A stretch of DNA of 64,000 bases, from positions 19,915,326 to 19,979,325 of the forward strand of contig CP136069.1 in NCBI GenBank assembly GCA_032622095.1, in the 5' to 3' direction. Made by a program: the position numbers and the translations under genes. This DNA comes from Siphonodentalium dalli (taxonomy: Eukaryota; Mollusca; Scaphopoda; Gadilida; Siphonodentaliidae). The notes under the pieces were generated by a model. That model saw only the letters and a program-made list of their open reading frames with translations, had not been told where the DNA came from and did not search any database. Each line of letters starts with the position of its first letter. Position 1 is the stretch's first letter. Positions 1-10,439 of this stretch are shown in pieces.

Positions 1-699
1 TCTTGTTTTCCCTGTGGTTAATTAGTTTATACCTAGGAGTCGTAAATTTGTTTTCGCTCAGTTTTAAATTCGCGCACTGACGGGTGCGCGAAAAATAGTA
101 CTGCGCGAATTTAAATACGAGTAAGATAAGTGTTTTCCAATTGACTCATATTTATCAATTATATTTAACTAATTTAACACGCCAGCATCATTTAATTCTT
201 AGAAGTGTTGAAACTTTTGTTTTGAGCGTACTGATTTACACATAAAATATAAGTTGTTAATATTCGAATGCTTTGAATCGAAATACCAACAAATCACTTC
301 CATTATCAAGAAATATAATCACATCTCGTTGCGAAGTCACATAATTTTTTTGCTCATTTCAATATTCAAATGTTATATGTTAATTATATTCAAAATGGCG
401 GCCTGCGTGCTCCATACAATGTATGTATGTACATGTATGTATGTATGTATTTGTCGTAGAGCGACCATTATATTTAATTTTATCATTGATGTCGTCATCG
501 TGAATTAAATTTTAAAATGGAGATATCATAAACAATGTAATTTTCCGTAATTTGAATAGCACAAATTCTTTGTTTAGTCGATCGCGGAAGAAAATTGTTC
601 CGTATTTTCAGAGTCGTATGGTACGGATTCGGAAAACCACACGATGCTCTGGAAAACTTCACACACAAATTTCGTATTTAAGTAGAAAACCCACAGTCA
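1..699. other. AT-rich non-coding stretch
   Basis: I see no exon with usable splice sites, no RNA gene and no recognisable transposon here. The only local structure is a short TGTA/CATG microsatellite at about 418-452. The open frame over 254-508 has low-complexity composition (runs of Cys-Met-Tyr from the TGTA repeat) and is not a gene. Confidence 0.6.
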
Positions 700-856
700 C
701 ATAATAAATAGAGGATCTAGAACTCGTCCCCAGTTTATAGCGGTCCAGTAAATTAGGTCTTTACGAGCCTTTGGCGAGATCAAGACCTAAATTACTGGAC
801 AGATTGTGTAAATTCCGCTATAAACTGGGGATGAGTTGTAGATTCTATTTATTACA
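700..856. repeat. Hairpin (fold-back) element, about 155 bp
   Basis: Two arms of about 60 nt are inverted copies: the left arm contains CCCCAGTTTATAGCGG then TCCAGTAAATTAGGTCTT, and the right arm contains AAGACCTAAATTACTGGA then CCGCTATAAACTGGGG. The loop is about 20 nt. Outer sequence (AATAAATAGA) also matches in inverted form. It has the size and shape of a short MITE or fold-back element. No coding capacity. Confidence 0.75.
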
Positions 857-1003
857 TGATCCAAAACCTCGATAACATATACTTAAATCAACAAAGGGAC
901 GTGAAACTAACATCGGCTCCAATAAGGCGTGCGATGATGTTTCACGTAACTATGCGTTGTTTGCCGCGTAAAGAAATAGTGGTATTTAATGGCGTATATT
1001 TAA

Positions 1004-1844
1004 CTAGAAGGTGACCCGACTTCGTCCGGGCTTTGACCTTGAATTGTCTATTTTGAAGGCCAAGGTCAAGTGGGGTCACGATTTGACCCGTCCAAAACAC
1101 TGCCCGAACAAAAGTACCCGACAAAAGTACCCGTCGAAATCCATCCGGTTTTACCCGATTTGACCTTGTAGAAGGTGACCCGACTTCGTCCAGGCTATTC
1201 AAAAACCAAATTTCAAGTCGATAGCTCCACCCGTTTTCGAGATCTGGTCTACGCATGCGCGAAGCTGGCGTCGCACGGGCTCGGCGACCCGATAAAATTC
1301 GTATCCGGGGCAAGATACATTCACATACCAAATTTCAAGTCGATAGCTCCACCCGTTTTCGAGATATATAGCCCAATGTCATTTACGGATACCTCGGCCG
1401 GTGATGAGTTAACGCGACATCGTCAGGTTAAGAGTTAACGCGATCACGTCACGATATGTTGATGGCGTAATATATTTACGCAATGATTTTCGATGAGCGA
1501 AGCATGGTCCTGCGTTCTTCCCGATAATTAAGGTAGAAACTTTAAACGTACACAGGCGTGTGATACATCATTGGAAAGAGGAAACACGAAAGATTCTCAC
1601 ATTGTCATTGTTATGACTGGCATTTTATTATTCACGCTGTTTCGAATCGATTTGTGAGCACCGAACTGAAATATATTAGCGCAAAACGGCGTAAAAACAG
1701 ATTTGACCTCGGCACGTGAAAAGTTGACCTCGCACGGACAAATTAATAGGCCTATGTTACTCCTGACCCGAAAATACCCCCACATACCAAGTTTCATCGA
1801 AATTGGCTCAGCCATTTTTGAGTCCATCGATTACACACAGACAG

Positions 1845-1877
<33 letters not shown>

Positions 1878-1898
1878 TCTTTCAAAATATATAATAGA
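1004..1898 (-). mobile_element. Solo Helitron-like element, A|T insertion
   Basis: Read on the - strand the element begins TCTATTATATATTTTGAAAG, continues into a CA/TG microsatellite (1846-1875), and ends with a GC hairpin (GCCCGGACGAAGTCGGG), a short spacer and CTAG at 1004-1007. The base before TC is A and the base after CTAG is T on that strand, the canonical Helitron target. The body is composite: 'GACCTTGAATTGTC'-type core near the 3' end (1010-1165) and 'CGATAGCTCCACCCG'-type core at 1165-1370. No Rep/helicase gene, so it is non-autonomous. It is the cleanest single copy in the window and defines the ends used for the others. Confidence 0.75.
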
Positions 1899-2690
1899 TG
1901 AAGTAACGTTTCAAACTCTTCATTCATTAGAGTGTGCTGGAATTAATACTGGAAGCCATATTATTTTTGAGACATGGCATACGGATTGTAAACAGACGAC
2001 AAACCGGAAGTCAAAGGTCACCTGGAACCACTTCATGTTATACAACGAACGTTGCATATCACAATTAATATAATGTGTTTATTGAATGGAACACGGGTAG
2101 GATCATGTACTAAAAGTTGTATCACATAATTAGCACCTAACCCGGCCTCGTATTTAAGTAAGACACACGTGTATTATTGACACGAGCAGTGTCATAATAG
2201 CTCAGCGCAATGATATCGATGCTAATGCCGGGACTTTAGTATTATGTTAATTAGAATATACTTTTGTATATGATATTCAATTTGTGTTGAGTTATTTAGT
2301 GTTGACTGTGAGATAAACATGGATGATAAGGGTAATTGTACAACTTTGTCAACATTAAAATAAAACTAAATTTGTTCTGAAGGTGTATTTACTTCCCCTT
2401 TTGTTGTGATAAGGAAATCAATAATAATTGTTTAACCCCAGCCGTTTCGAGATCGTTATTCCTTGCTAAAATGTGATTATGTCGCAATTCTATACGAAAT
2501 GTATTAACCTCGTCCACTAAATTCGATTTGAGTAGAGCTTTGAATCGAATTCGGTGCACTCGGTTAATAAATTTCGTATATAAATTGCGACTCGTTGGAG
2601 ATCCTCTATATATTAACATATGTACAATTCATTAGACTACACACGACGTATACAACTCATATCATGCAATACATACACATGCAGCCAGCG
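1899..2690. other. Non-coding, nothing recognised
   Basis: AT-rich sequence upstream of the + strand lectin exons. No convincing upstream lectin exon was found here. Small open frames (for example 2389-2619, -) show no domain or splice logic. Confidence 0.5.
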
Positions 2691-2722
2691 GACATCATGG
2701 TTGTCATTCTCGTCATTGTTTG
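2683..2722 (+). CDS. Possible signal-peptide exon of + strand lectin
   Basis: An ATG at about 2683 opens a short frame containing the hydrophobic stretch MVVILVIVCG, which would suit a secretory signal. The only phase-1 donor is a weak GTGGCC near 2723, which would join to the exon at 2905. A strong donor is missing and no promoter is visible, so this is a suggestion only; the true first exon(s) may lie outside the window to the left. Neighbour context (a CTLD exon 180 bp downstream with a phase-1 acceptor) is what made me look. Confidence 0.2.
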
Positions 2723-2904
2723 TGGCCCTCCCTGTTGAATTCATAGGAAATAAAACATGAGTGTATTTGTAACAATCATGCGAATGTTATTTGTCATAAT
2801 AGTGCCTGTTTTCGTTATACATTTATGAAGTGTATCTTATGAACCCACAATCTCACCGACAAGATACACATCATTTATACTGCACAATGTCCGTCTTGTT
2901 ACAG

Positions 2905-3081
2905 TGTGCAACGGGAGCGGTACAGTATGGCTGCCTCACTCGGGCGTCTGTATTTACGTCAGTGATGTCGATAAGACCCGCTATGAAGCCCTGCAGATAT
3001 GCAAAAGCAAAAGTTTGGGCGGACGTCTCATCCCAATCAAGAACGCAGCCATGCTGCAGGAGTTGCACGGGCATCTACGTA
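2905..3081 (+). CDS. C-type lectin domain, N-terminal exon (lectin A)
   Basis: Internal exon coding the first half of a CTLD. The acceptor is TTGTTACAG ending at 2904 and the donor is GTAAGT at 3082-3087. Both junctions are phase 1 (one base of the split codon upstream). The peptide starts with a long-form Cys pair (VCNGSGTVWLPHSGVCIYV), then the helix-1 Cys of the fold (EALQICKSKSLGGRLIPI), matching the family pattern A..C...GG.L..I. The usual Trp before this Cys is replaced (TRYEAL). It continues in the exon at 7155 through a 4,073-bp intron full of repeats. CTLD proteins of this kind are secreted or membrane receptors that bind sugars or other ligands; the ligand is not deducible. Upstream exons were not found with confidence, so the N-terminus is unknown. 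Confidence 0.8.
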
Positions 3082-3789
3082 GTAAGTATTACGCTAATTA
3101 TAATAAACACAACGAGGGTCTGTTATGATTCGAGCAGATGTGTAAAACTTCGTTTTAATTGATGTAATCGGCTACACCCTCCCTTGAACCAAATCGGAAT
3201 GTTCAAGTACGAGGAATTCCATTGCCGCCACATCTCTCTCCCTTTATATAGTTGACGTTTCCAACTGATATATACATGTACCTCGATCGTCCCAACTGGT
3301 GTACCCCAATCGTTACAACTTTATCCAACCGAAATGTCTGTCAACAGTCTCAGTGAAAATAAATGACACGAAGTATGAACATATTTGATTTTTCGTCTAA
3401 CGAGCTTTCTCACATTCAATACTGGTTGGAATATATAATGATCAGGACTAATTCAACATACGTGTATATGGTCTGGGCCTCTCGGGGGTCAAACAGTTAA
3501 TAATGTTGTCAAGCATGATATGTCCAACTATTGACTATTTTGACCAAATGTGGTGGTGGGAGTAATACACCCCAACACCGCCCCTGTCCCTGACTACCTC
3601 TGATCCTCCGTGCATATTCTATAATTTGTAATTTCAACTGTATCTCAAAATTACAAGACGGAACATATATAGATATACATATTTTATTTTCAATTTATAT
3701 GCACTATCAACTTCAGCTTGAAATTTGAACTTCTTCCTTGTTTACGTATTGACAATATAAGATAAAATGAGAAACACACATATTTCCAG

Positions 3790-4035
3790 ACCTCTGTGTA
3801 CGGACAGTTGAATTACATGTGGTATATAGGCTCTGAATGTCAAGCATCATATAAAATTGTAGCACTTGACTGTCTCTCGAAACTGTATTTCACACTGGCA
3901 GTGTTATCTTGGAGTTTAAAATTATCCTATAAATTAAATTGTAACTCTATATACAACATGACGCCTCCCATTCGTGGCTCCAACGGTCTCAGCTAAAACA
4001 TCACTCCTATCCGTTTAGAGAGCGAACAAAAGATG
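3790..4035. repeat. Duplicated block, copy 1 (intron of lectin A)
   Basis: This block is repeated in diverged form at 5190-5432, including shared runs such as AGTGTTATCTTGG and CCTATAAATTAAA, and both end near a CCGTTTAGAGAG motif. Direct orientation, no coding signal. Origin unknown; the duplication is within the lectin A intron. Confidence 0.65.
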
Positions 4036-4055
4036 ATGCCCCAACGTATAAAGGT

Positions 4056-4824
4056 GCACCCCATTCGTTAATTTTCAAATCTTAATTTAAAACTACCAAT
4101 TTGAAGGGGAAAATCATTATCCTCTATAACGAATGTAATCTATAGAGTTGTACAGGAACTATTTAAAAAATCACACCGCATTATCTAGACCATGAACCCA
4201 GCTAGTGTATGAGATCAGTCTACCATCTAAAGTCATGACTGTCTGCGAGACTGCGAGAAATTAAATCGAACATTTTTCATTGCACATTCTAGATTTTGGC
4301 AGCCATTTGCAGAACTATTTTATCGTAATGAGGACCAAAACAACATTAAACAACATAAATATTAGTCAACCACGTTTTCAATAATCAGGCAGACGTAAAC
4401 ACACAATATTATTTCATCTTTTCAGACATTATGTAGTTTTATTGTGGTTTTTCCTTTAAAAAATAGTTCTGAGAATGGCTGCCAAAAAACTAAAATATGC
4501 AATGAAAAATGTATGATTTATTTGTACGTAGACAGTCATGATTTCAGGTGGTCGGCTGGGCGCATACCCTAGTTGGGTTCATAGTCTAGATAATTCATTG
4601 TGGTTTTTTTAAATATTTCATTTTAATCGTTCTATCGACCTTTATATATAAATTTTTTTGTTAAAACTATTTATTACATAGTTAGAAATATCGCTCATAG
4701 TGTGAGGGTAAATTTTTTGTTTACTATAGAACTATAGCATACATTGGTTATAAGGGTTACTGACTTTTTCCTTCAAATTTATAGTTTGAAATTGAGATCT
4801 GTTGGAAATTCACGAATGGGGCGC
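4056..4824. mobile_element. Fold-back element in lectin A intron
   Basis: Imperfect inverted repeat: arm 4056-4335 and arm 4435-4824, spacer about 100 bp. The outermost match is CACCCCATTCGT against ACGAATGGGGCG. Inside, TTATCTAGAC.ATGAACCCA, CATGACTGTCT and TTGGCAGCCATT match in inverted order. Size about 770 bp, no open frame. It resembles a non-autonomous fold-back DNA transposon. I did not find a confident target-site duplication. Confidence 0.7.
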
Positions 4825-5189
4825 GTTATTCAAAATAAATGGAGACATGGTCTTAAAACATGCTGACCCCTGCATATTAAGAATAAATGGTGATATTTCC
4901 ATACAAATAGCTTTTAGTCCCATATTTCAGTAAATTACCATTAACAGTTTAATATGCAACATGCTAAATTTAATGTTGCTCTGAAATGGCCGTCAGTTGT
5001 ACATTTTCCAACATGTGGTTTGGGTTGGAATTCTCGAGGCACCAGTTGAGGGATGGAAATATAATTCGTCGAACCTGATAGTTTGGTCTTTTTTTTGCGG
5101 ATACCCCACAGTATACAATAGGAAACATCTAGCCATGTCCTGCTTATTACCAATTAATACAGATAAAATGATAAAAAAAAATGTTGCCG

Positions 5190-5432
5190 ACACTGTGCTC
5201 GGATAGCTGAATTTCAGACTGTTAAGCATTATGTTCAATTGTAGAACTCGCCTGTCGCTCGAAACTTTATTTCACAATGCAGTGTTATCTTGGCATTTCA
5301 AATTCTCCTATAAATTAAACCTGATCTCTATATACAAGTACATCGCGATGGTTTTTCTTTTGTTGCTCAAACAGTACCAATTATAACATCACTCATACAT
5401 GTGTCCGGTCCGTTTAGAGAGAACAAAACATG
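5190..5432. repeat. Duplicated block, copy 2 (intron of lectin A)
   Basis: Diverged direct copy of 3790-4035, about 1.4 kb downstream of it. The two copies flank the fold-back element at 4056-4824, so the duplication may predate or be linked to that insertion. Confidence 0.65.
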
Positions 5433-5517
5433 CTGTATTATTTGCGACGACCACTCGTGCGAAACTCATGCTCAGGGTCTCTCTCTGTATATAGGTTAGC
5501 AACAGACCAGCTACCAT

Positions 5518-6822
5518 TCATCGATTTTCCTGCCACACATCTAGAGTGTAATGACTTGATGGCCCAAACAACTACGACGTGTGACGATCGAATTTTCTAC
5601 AACACATCAAGGGTGTAATGACTTACTGGTCCATACAACTTCGACGTGTGTCAATCGATGTTCCTGCCACACATCAAGGATGTAATACCGCACTGGTCCA
5701 TACAACTACGACGTGTGACGATCGATTTTCCTGCCACACATCAGTGGTGCAATAACTTACTGGTCCATATAACTACGACGTGTTAAGATCGATTTTCTTG
5801 CCACACATCAAGGGTGCAATAACTTACTGGTCCATACAACTACGACGTGTTAAGATCGATTTTCCTGCCACACATCAAGGGTGTAATAACGCCACACATC
5901 TAGAGTGTAATGACTTGATGGCCCATACAACTACGACGTGTGACGATCGAATTTTCTGCCACACATCAAGGGTGTAATGACTTACTGGTCCATACAACTA
6001 CGACATGTGACAATCGATGTTCCTGCCACACAACAAGGGTGTAATAACGCACTGGTCCATACAACTACGACAGGTGACGATCGATTTTCCTGCCACACAT
6101 CAAGGGTGCAATAACTTACTGGTCCATATAACTACGACGTGTTAAGATCGATTTTCTTGCCACACATCAAGGGTGCAATAACTTACTGGTCCATACAACT
6201 ACGACGTGTTAAGATCGATTTTCCTGCCACACATCAAGGGTGTAATGACTTACTGGTCCATACAACTACGACGTGTGGCGATGGATTTCCTTACCATACA
6301 TCAAGGGTGGAATGACTTATTGGTCCATACAACTACGACGTATTACTATCGATTTTCCTGCCACACATCAAGGGTGTAACGGTTACTGGTCCATACAACT
6401 ACGACATGTGACCATCGATTTTCCTGCCACAAATCAAGGGTGTAATGATTTACTGGTCCATACAACTACGACGTGTTACGATCGATTTTTCTGCGACACA
6501 TCAAGGGTGTAATGGCTTACTGGTCCATACAACTACGACGTATTACGATTGATTTTCCAGCCACACATCAAGGGTGTAATGATTTACTGGTCCATACAAC
6601 TACGACGTGTTACGATCGATTTTTCTGCGACACATCAAGGGTGTAATGACTTACTGGTCCATACAAGTACGACGTGTGACGATCGATTTTCCTGCCAAAC
6701 ATCAAGGGTGTAATGACTTACTGGACCATACAAATACGACGTATTACGATTGATTTTCAAGCCACACATCTAGGGTGTAACGGCTTACTGGTCCATACAA
6801 CTAAGACGTGTGACATAGTCTG
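5518..6822. repeat. 67-bp satellite array, about 19 copies
   Basis: Tandem array with a monomer of about 67 bp; recurring blocks are CCACACATCAAGGGTG, ACTTACTGGTCCATACAAC and CTACGACGTGTGACGATCG. Copies diverge by a few bases, with variants such as 'TCTAGAGTG' for 'TCAAGGGTG'. A pair of variant monomers (with GTTAAGATCG) occurs near 5745-5890 and again near 6100-6245, a sign of block duplication. The array sits inside the lectin A intron. Open frames across it are by-products of the repeat. Confidence 0.9.
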
Positions 6823-6825
6823 AAT

Positions 6826-6975
6826 TAAACCCGTCCATTGTATTTCTCATCAAATTCATAAATAATGAATGGAACAGTGCGCACTGCTCCCGATGCTACG
6901 TCATCATGTTAACATTGCCTTCGTTTTTTCTTTTTTGGTTCATAGTTACTTGATATACGGAAGTGAAATTGCCCA
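6826..6975 (+). pseudogene. Degraded copy of the start of lectin A last exon
   Basis: This stretch is a diverged duplicate of about 7035-7180. Shared parts include CCGTCCATT.TATTTCTCAT, ATTCATA, GAATG.AAC and, at the 3' end, TTACTTGATATACGGAAGTG, which corresponds to GGTACTCGATAGACGGAAGT at the start of the real exon. The acceptor AG and the reading frame are lost in this copy. It therefore looks like a partial tandem duplication of the exon border that decayed. Confidence 0.5.
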
Positions 6976-7154
6976 CTCTTTTATAATGTTATAGTTTGTT
7001 GAATCTCGATGCGAAGTTTGATGTAGTCTCATCACAAATCCGTCCATTATATTTCTCATTACGTTCATAGACGCATAAACCGTGAATGAAACCGAGTGTG
7101 CTGCTCATATTACGACCCCATTCAGTTAACGTCGCATTATATTCTATTTTGCAG

Positions 7155-7369
7155 GCTCCTGGTACTCGATAGACGGAAGTGACGCTGATCACGAGGGGAG
7201 CTGGGTTAACTCCGACGGGAGCCCAATGTGGACGAATTGGCGCCCCGGAAGACCAGACGGCGGGACCGCACAGAACTGTGTGTACTTGCACGGTACCGCG
7301 TACCACTATGGAGATTCCCCATGTACACCTCGTGACTGGGGTTACATATGTGAAATAATTACAACGTAA
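7155..7369 (+). CDS. C-type lectin domain, C-terminal exon (lectin A)
   Basis: Terminal coding exon. Acceptor TATTTTGCAG ends at 7154; the split codon joins in phase 1 to the exon ending at 3081, and the frame closes with TAA at 7367-7369. The peptide carries the conserved CTLD core: EGSWVNSDGS, MWTNWRPGRPDGG, QNCVYL, GDSPC and the terminal WGYICEI. All three late cysteines are present, so with the Cys in the previous exon both canonical disulfides can form. The sugar-site tripeptide is RPD where mannose-type lectins have EPN and galactose-type QPD, and the WND position reads YGD, so calcium-dependent sugar binding is uncertain. The domain ends about 4 residues before the stop, so nothing follows the CTLD. 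Confidence 0.85.
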
Positions 7370-9190
7370 CCTGCATATATCTGATATGGTTTCAGCAGAT
7401 GTAATCTCTCCGTATTCTCAACCATCCTCCAGTATTAGTTCAACTCTCATGTGGGATGCCGCCGGATATTTGAAATATGGTTTTGGCTGCGATTTTCGGT
7501 GAATAATATTTTACATTTACGGAGTCATCGCAACACACTGCTAAAGCGGTGAAAGAAACAAACAAACTCAAACAACATTCGGAAGGATTATACATGTACA
7601 TGTAATATATATTTCCCATTGCTTACCGTAACAGTGGCGTGGTTTATTTCGGATAGGGTCCACCACAACATCGTTTTCTAATACGAATGATGGCGACAAT
7701 CGTTGTGTTAAAGTCACTCAATGCATTCGAATTGGAAACATGCGAAATAACTACAAGTCTGTAAAACCACAGATTATTATTAGTATGCAAAACGTGAAAA
7801 ATAAATACCTATAGTCGTATTTCCATTATAAATAATACAATGCATTATACAATTATTATGTCGTGCATTGAAACCTGTCTTAAATAATCATCAACGGCTA
7901 CACTACTTGTAAATTGCCGTTTGCACTATACGCTTACTCCGAACAGCGCTATCGCTTTCAACTAAAATGATTACATCAGAACGTGAAAATTGTAGACTTA
8001 TTGAATCGATTTACCAAGAACATGTTTCAATATGCAACATATCATTATATAGTGTGCACCTGTTAATTAATTATGGACATAAAGACAAAGTATATCAATG
8101 TTTTCACGTTATTTTTTATATAGGTGTTTTGCACTATACATTGCATGAATTTTTCACATGTACCCACTGCGAATAGTTTGAGTCAATTTAACTGTGAACT
8201 ATACCCTTTCTGACCATGTCGGGCTAATAACTAATACTTTAAATCTCATTCAGAGCTCACCTCTCGGAGTCTTTACACGGGGACAGTGCTCATGGCTTGA
8301 TATCGATATCACACATCGAGCGGAGAAGAAACACAAGACATGGTTCGCATAATGAACTACAACTGATTGAATTACGATTAATGTGCATAATGTATTGCCT
8401 CACTCGAATTCGTGTTCTTTCTATCAGTTGTCGTTTTGCTATTTCCATAGTAACGATTATGACTGCGAGATGCCAACCATGGATACGCGAGCTTCGCAAG
8501 CACACAGTCACCGACTATAGAACCTGATAACTGCATAAATATAAATACAAACAATCATGGCAAACATAATCGTATCACCCTATTGTGAGTGACATGAAGT
8601 TTGAACGATACTATTTTACCAAAACGGACTCATAGTGGTCAGTTCTACGAAAAAGTTTTGGAGTGTCCGTAATATTTGCGACTACTATATTACCTAATCG
8701 TTATTCTTATCAGTAGGAGCTAATTGTGCGAAAAGTGTCCAGAAAAAGGTATATAATGTCAATAGCACTCACGAATACAGTCATACACATTTCGGAAATG
8801 GTCAAGAGAATCATACAAAAACTTGCGGAGAGATTACAAGTTATATATGTGTTATTTCTAAAATATATTTTATTTATACTTAAATGTGTCGATTTATTTC
8901 ATGCACCCGTGGTATCGTACGAATTACACTGATATCCAATAGTATTATTCATCCCTTTACTAACACTATTTTTGATTGGGCAAAACCCGTCACACGACAA
9001 TCAGGGAAAAGGTCATACTGGATTCCGAAAGTGTCAAGGATATGAAACCTGACATCACATGAGTCCCGGAAGTCGAATCGAGTCAAATGTGACTTTTTAT
9101 AAAAGTTATTGGGACTCCGGGGCATGACGTTACGAAGTAATTTGGATAAACATACAGATGGATAATACAAATGTCACTATGCAATGTAGT
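7370..9190. other. Non-coding, nothing recognised
   Basis: 3' UTR and downstream flank of lectin A, then AT-rich sequence. Short open frames at 7967-8176 and 8297-8527 have no recognisable domain or signal sequence and no consistent splice borders. Confidence 0.5.
7799..7804 (+). terminator. Candidate poly(A) signal for lectin A
   Basis: AATAAA, 430 nt downstream of the lectin A stop codon. The position is reasonable for a 3' UTR, but the region is AT-rich and chance occurrence is possible. Confidence 0.3.
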
Positions 9191-9200
9191 GTACATATTG

Positions 9201-9283
9201 TGTTTTCTTGTACTCGTCCAGGTTGTGGTGAAAAGTCATTTTGGACTTTTCACAACAACCTGGACGAGTACAAGAAACAAACA
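9201..9283. repeat. Near-perfect hairpin, 83 bp
   Basis: Left arm TTCTTGTACTCGTCCAGG followed by TTGTGGTGAAAAGTC; right arm GACTTTTCACAACAA followed by CCTGGACGAGTACAAGAA. The loop is only about 6 nt. One or two mismatches over arms of about 36 nt. It would form a very stable stem in RNA or single-stranded DNA. Confidence 0.85.
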
Positions 9284-9582
9284 TGCTGTTCAAAGAATTG
9301 TATAATAACTTTTTATTATAACGAGCTTCGACTATCCACCCCAATGGAACACGTTTAAATGTGCCTCATCTGATATGATATGTATACGTTCTTTGTGCCC
9401 GACAATAGTTTGGTCGAACATAATTATGAGCCCTTCGCTTGGAGGTTTTGATTGTCGGATAGCCACTTTCATAAACGACAGTGTTATTGGGTTTTCCATT
9501 TTGCCATGCACTCTTAAACGTTTTGGTTTTTAAAAATACCAAATTTGGTTTTGAACTTTGTTCCATATATGTAACCAAATTA

Positions 9583-9994
9583 GGTTTTGATCAAAACCAA
9601 ATACCAAGCGCCAACTGATTTTGATTAAAACCAAAATTGGTTTTGATCAAAACCAAATTGCATGAATATTTGGTTTCGATCAAAACCAAAATTGGTTTTG
9701 AACTTCTGTCCCATATATGTAAACATGTATATGAATCCATCGGCACATCATGCAGTCCACAGTTATTGGAGAAATGTTTTGAGAATTTACAGGCATGTTT
9801 AGGAGCACATGTACATGTAGATGGAAGCTTCTGAATGTAAACGATTATCGATCAAAACAGGTGTCGGCAGCCATCTAGGATGCTGCTCTTTGTATGACTA
9901 AATCATTCCGTACACACAATATATAGCCAACACGATTCATCCGATTGAACCCAAATTTAAAATTGATGTTCGGTGTTCGGTTTTGATCAAAACC
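9583..9994. repeat. Recurring palindrome GGTTTTGATCAAAACC
   Basis: The 16-bp perfect palindrome GGTTTTGATCAAAACC occurs at 9583-9598, 9639-9654 and 9979-9994, with a one-base variant (GGTTTCGATCAAAACC) at 9672-9687. Shorter half-sites (CCAAAATTGG, ACCAAATTTGGTTTTG) lie between. Could be binding-site clusters or remnants of a repetitive element; no gene is adjacent. Confidence 0.6.
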
Positions 9995-10439
9995 AAATCT
10001 TAGTCCCGGGGATTTTATCAAAACCCAGGATACATATATGAATTTGAGGGCGCCATTTAAACAAAATATTACCATATTGGAATACACTATTAGTCACCAA
10101 GAGTTATCGTTACTGTTGCCGCGCTGTATGATCGCCGGTTGTCGACCTAACATGGTCATCGGCAGCCATCTTGAATAATACTCTTTGCATGACCAAATTG
10201 TTAGACACGCCCTACAGCCATCATATTTAATCAGATTCAATCCAAACTGTATATTCGAGTGACCTCTTGGTGGGATCGGCGCCCATCAGAAATGATTTTA
10301 GGTCAACTTTGAGGTACGTTTGGGCTATAATCGTCTGATGACACCCCTGCGCTGTAACCATTTCATGACTGTAGCTTCCTGAATGGTTGCGAAAACCCTG
10401 TGTAAATGCAGAGAATCAATGTCCATAGTTGATGTGATC

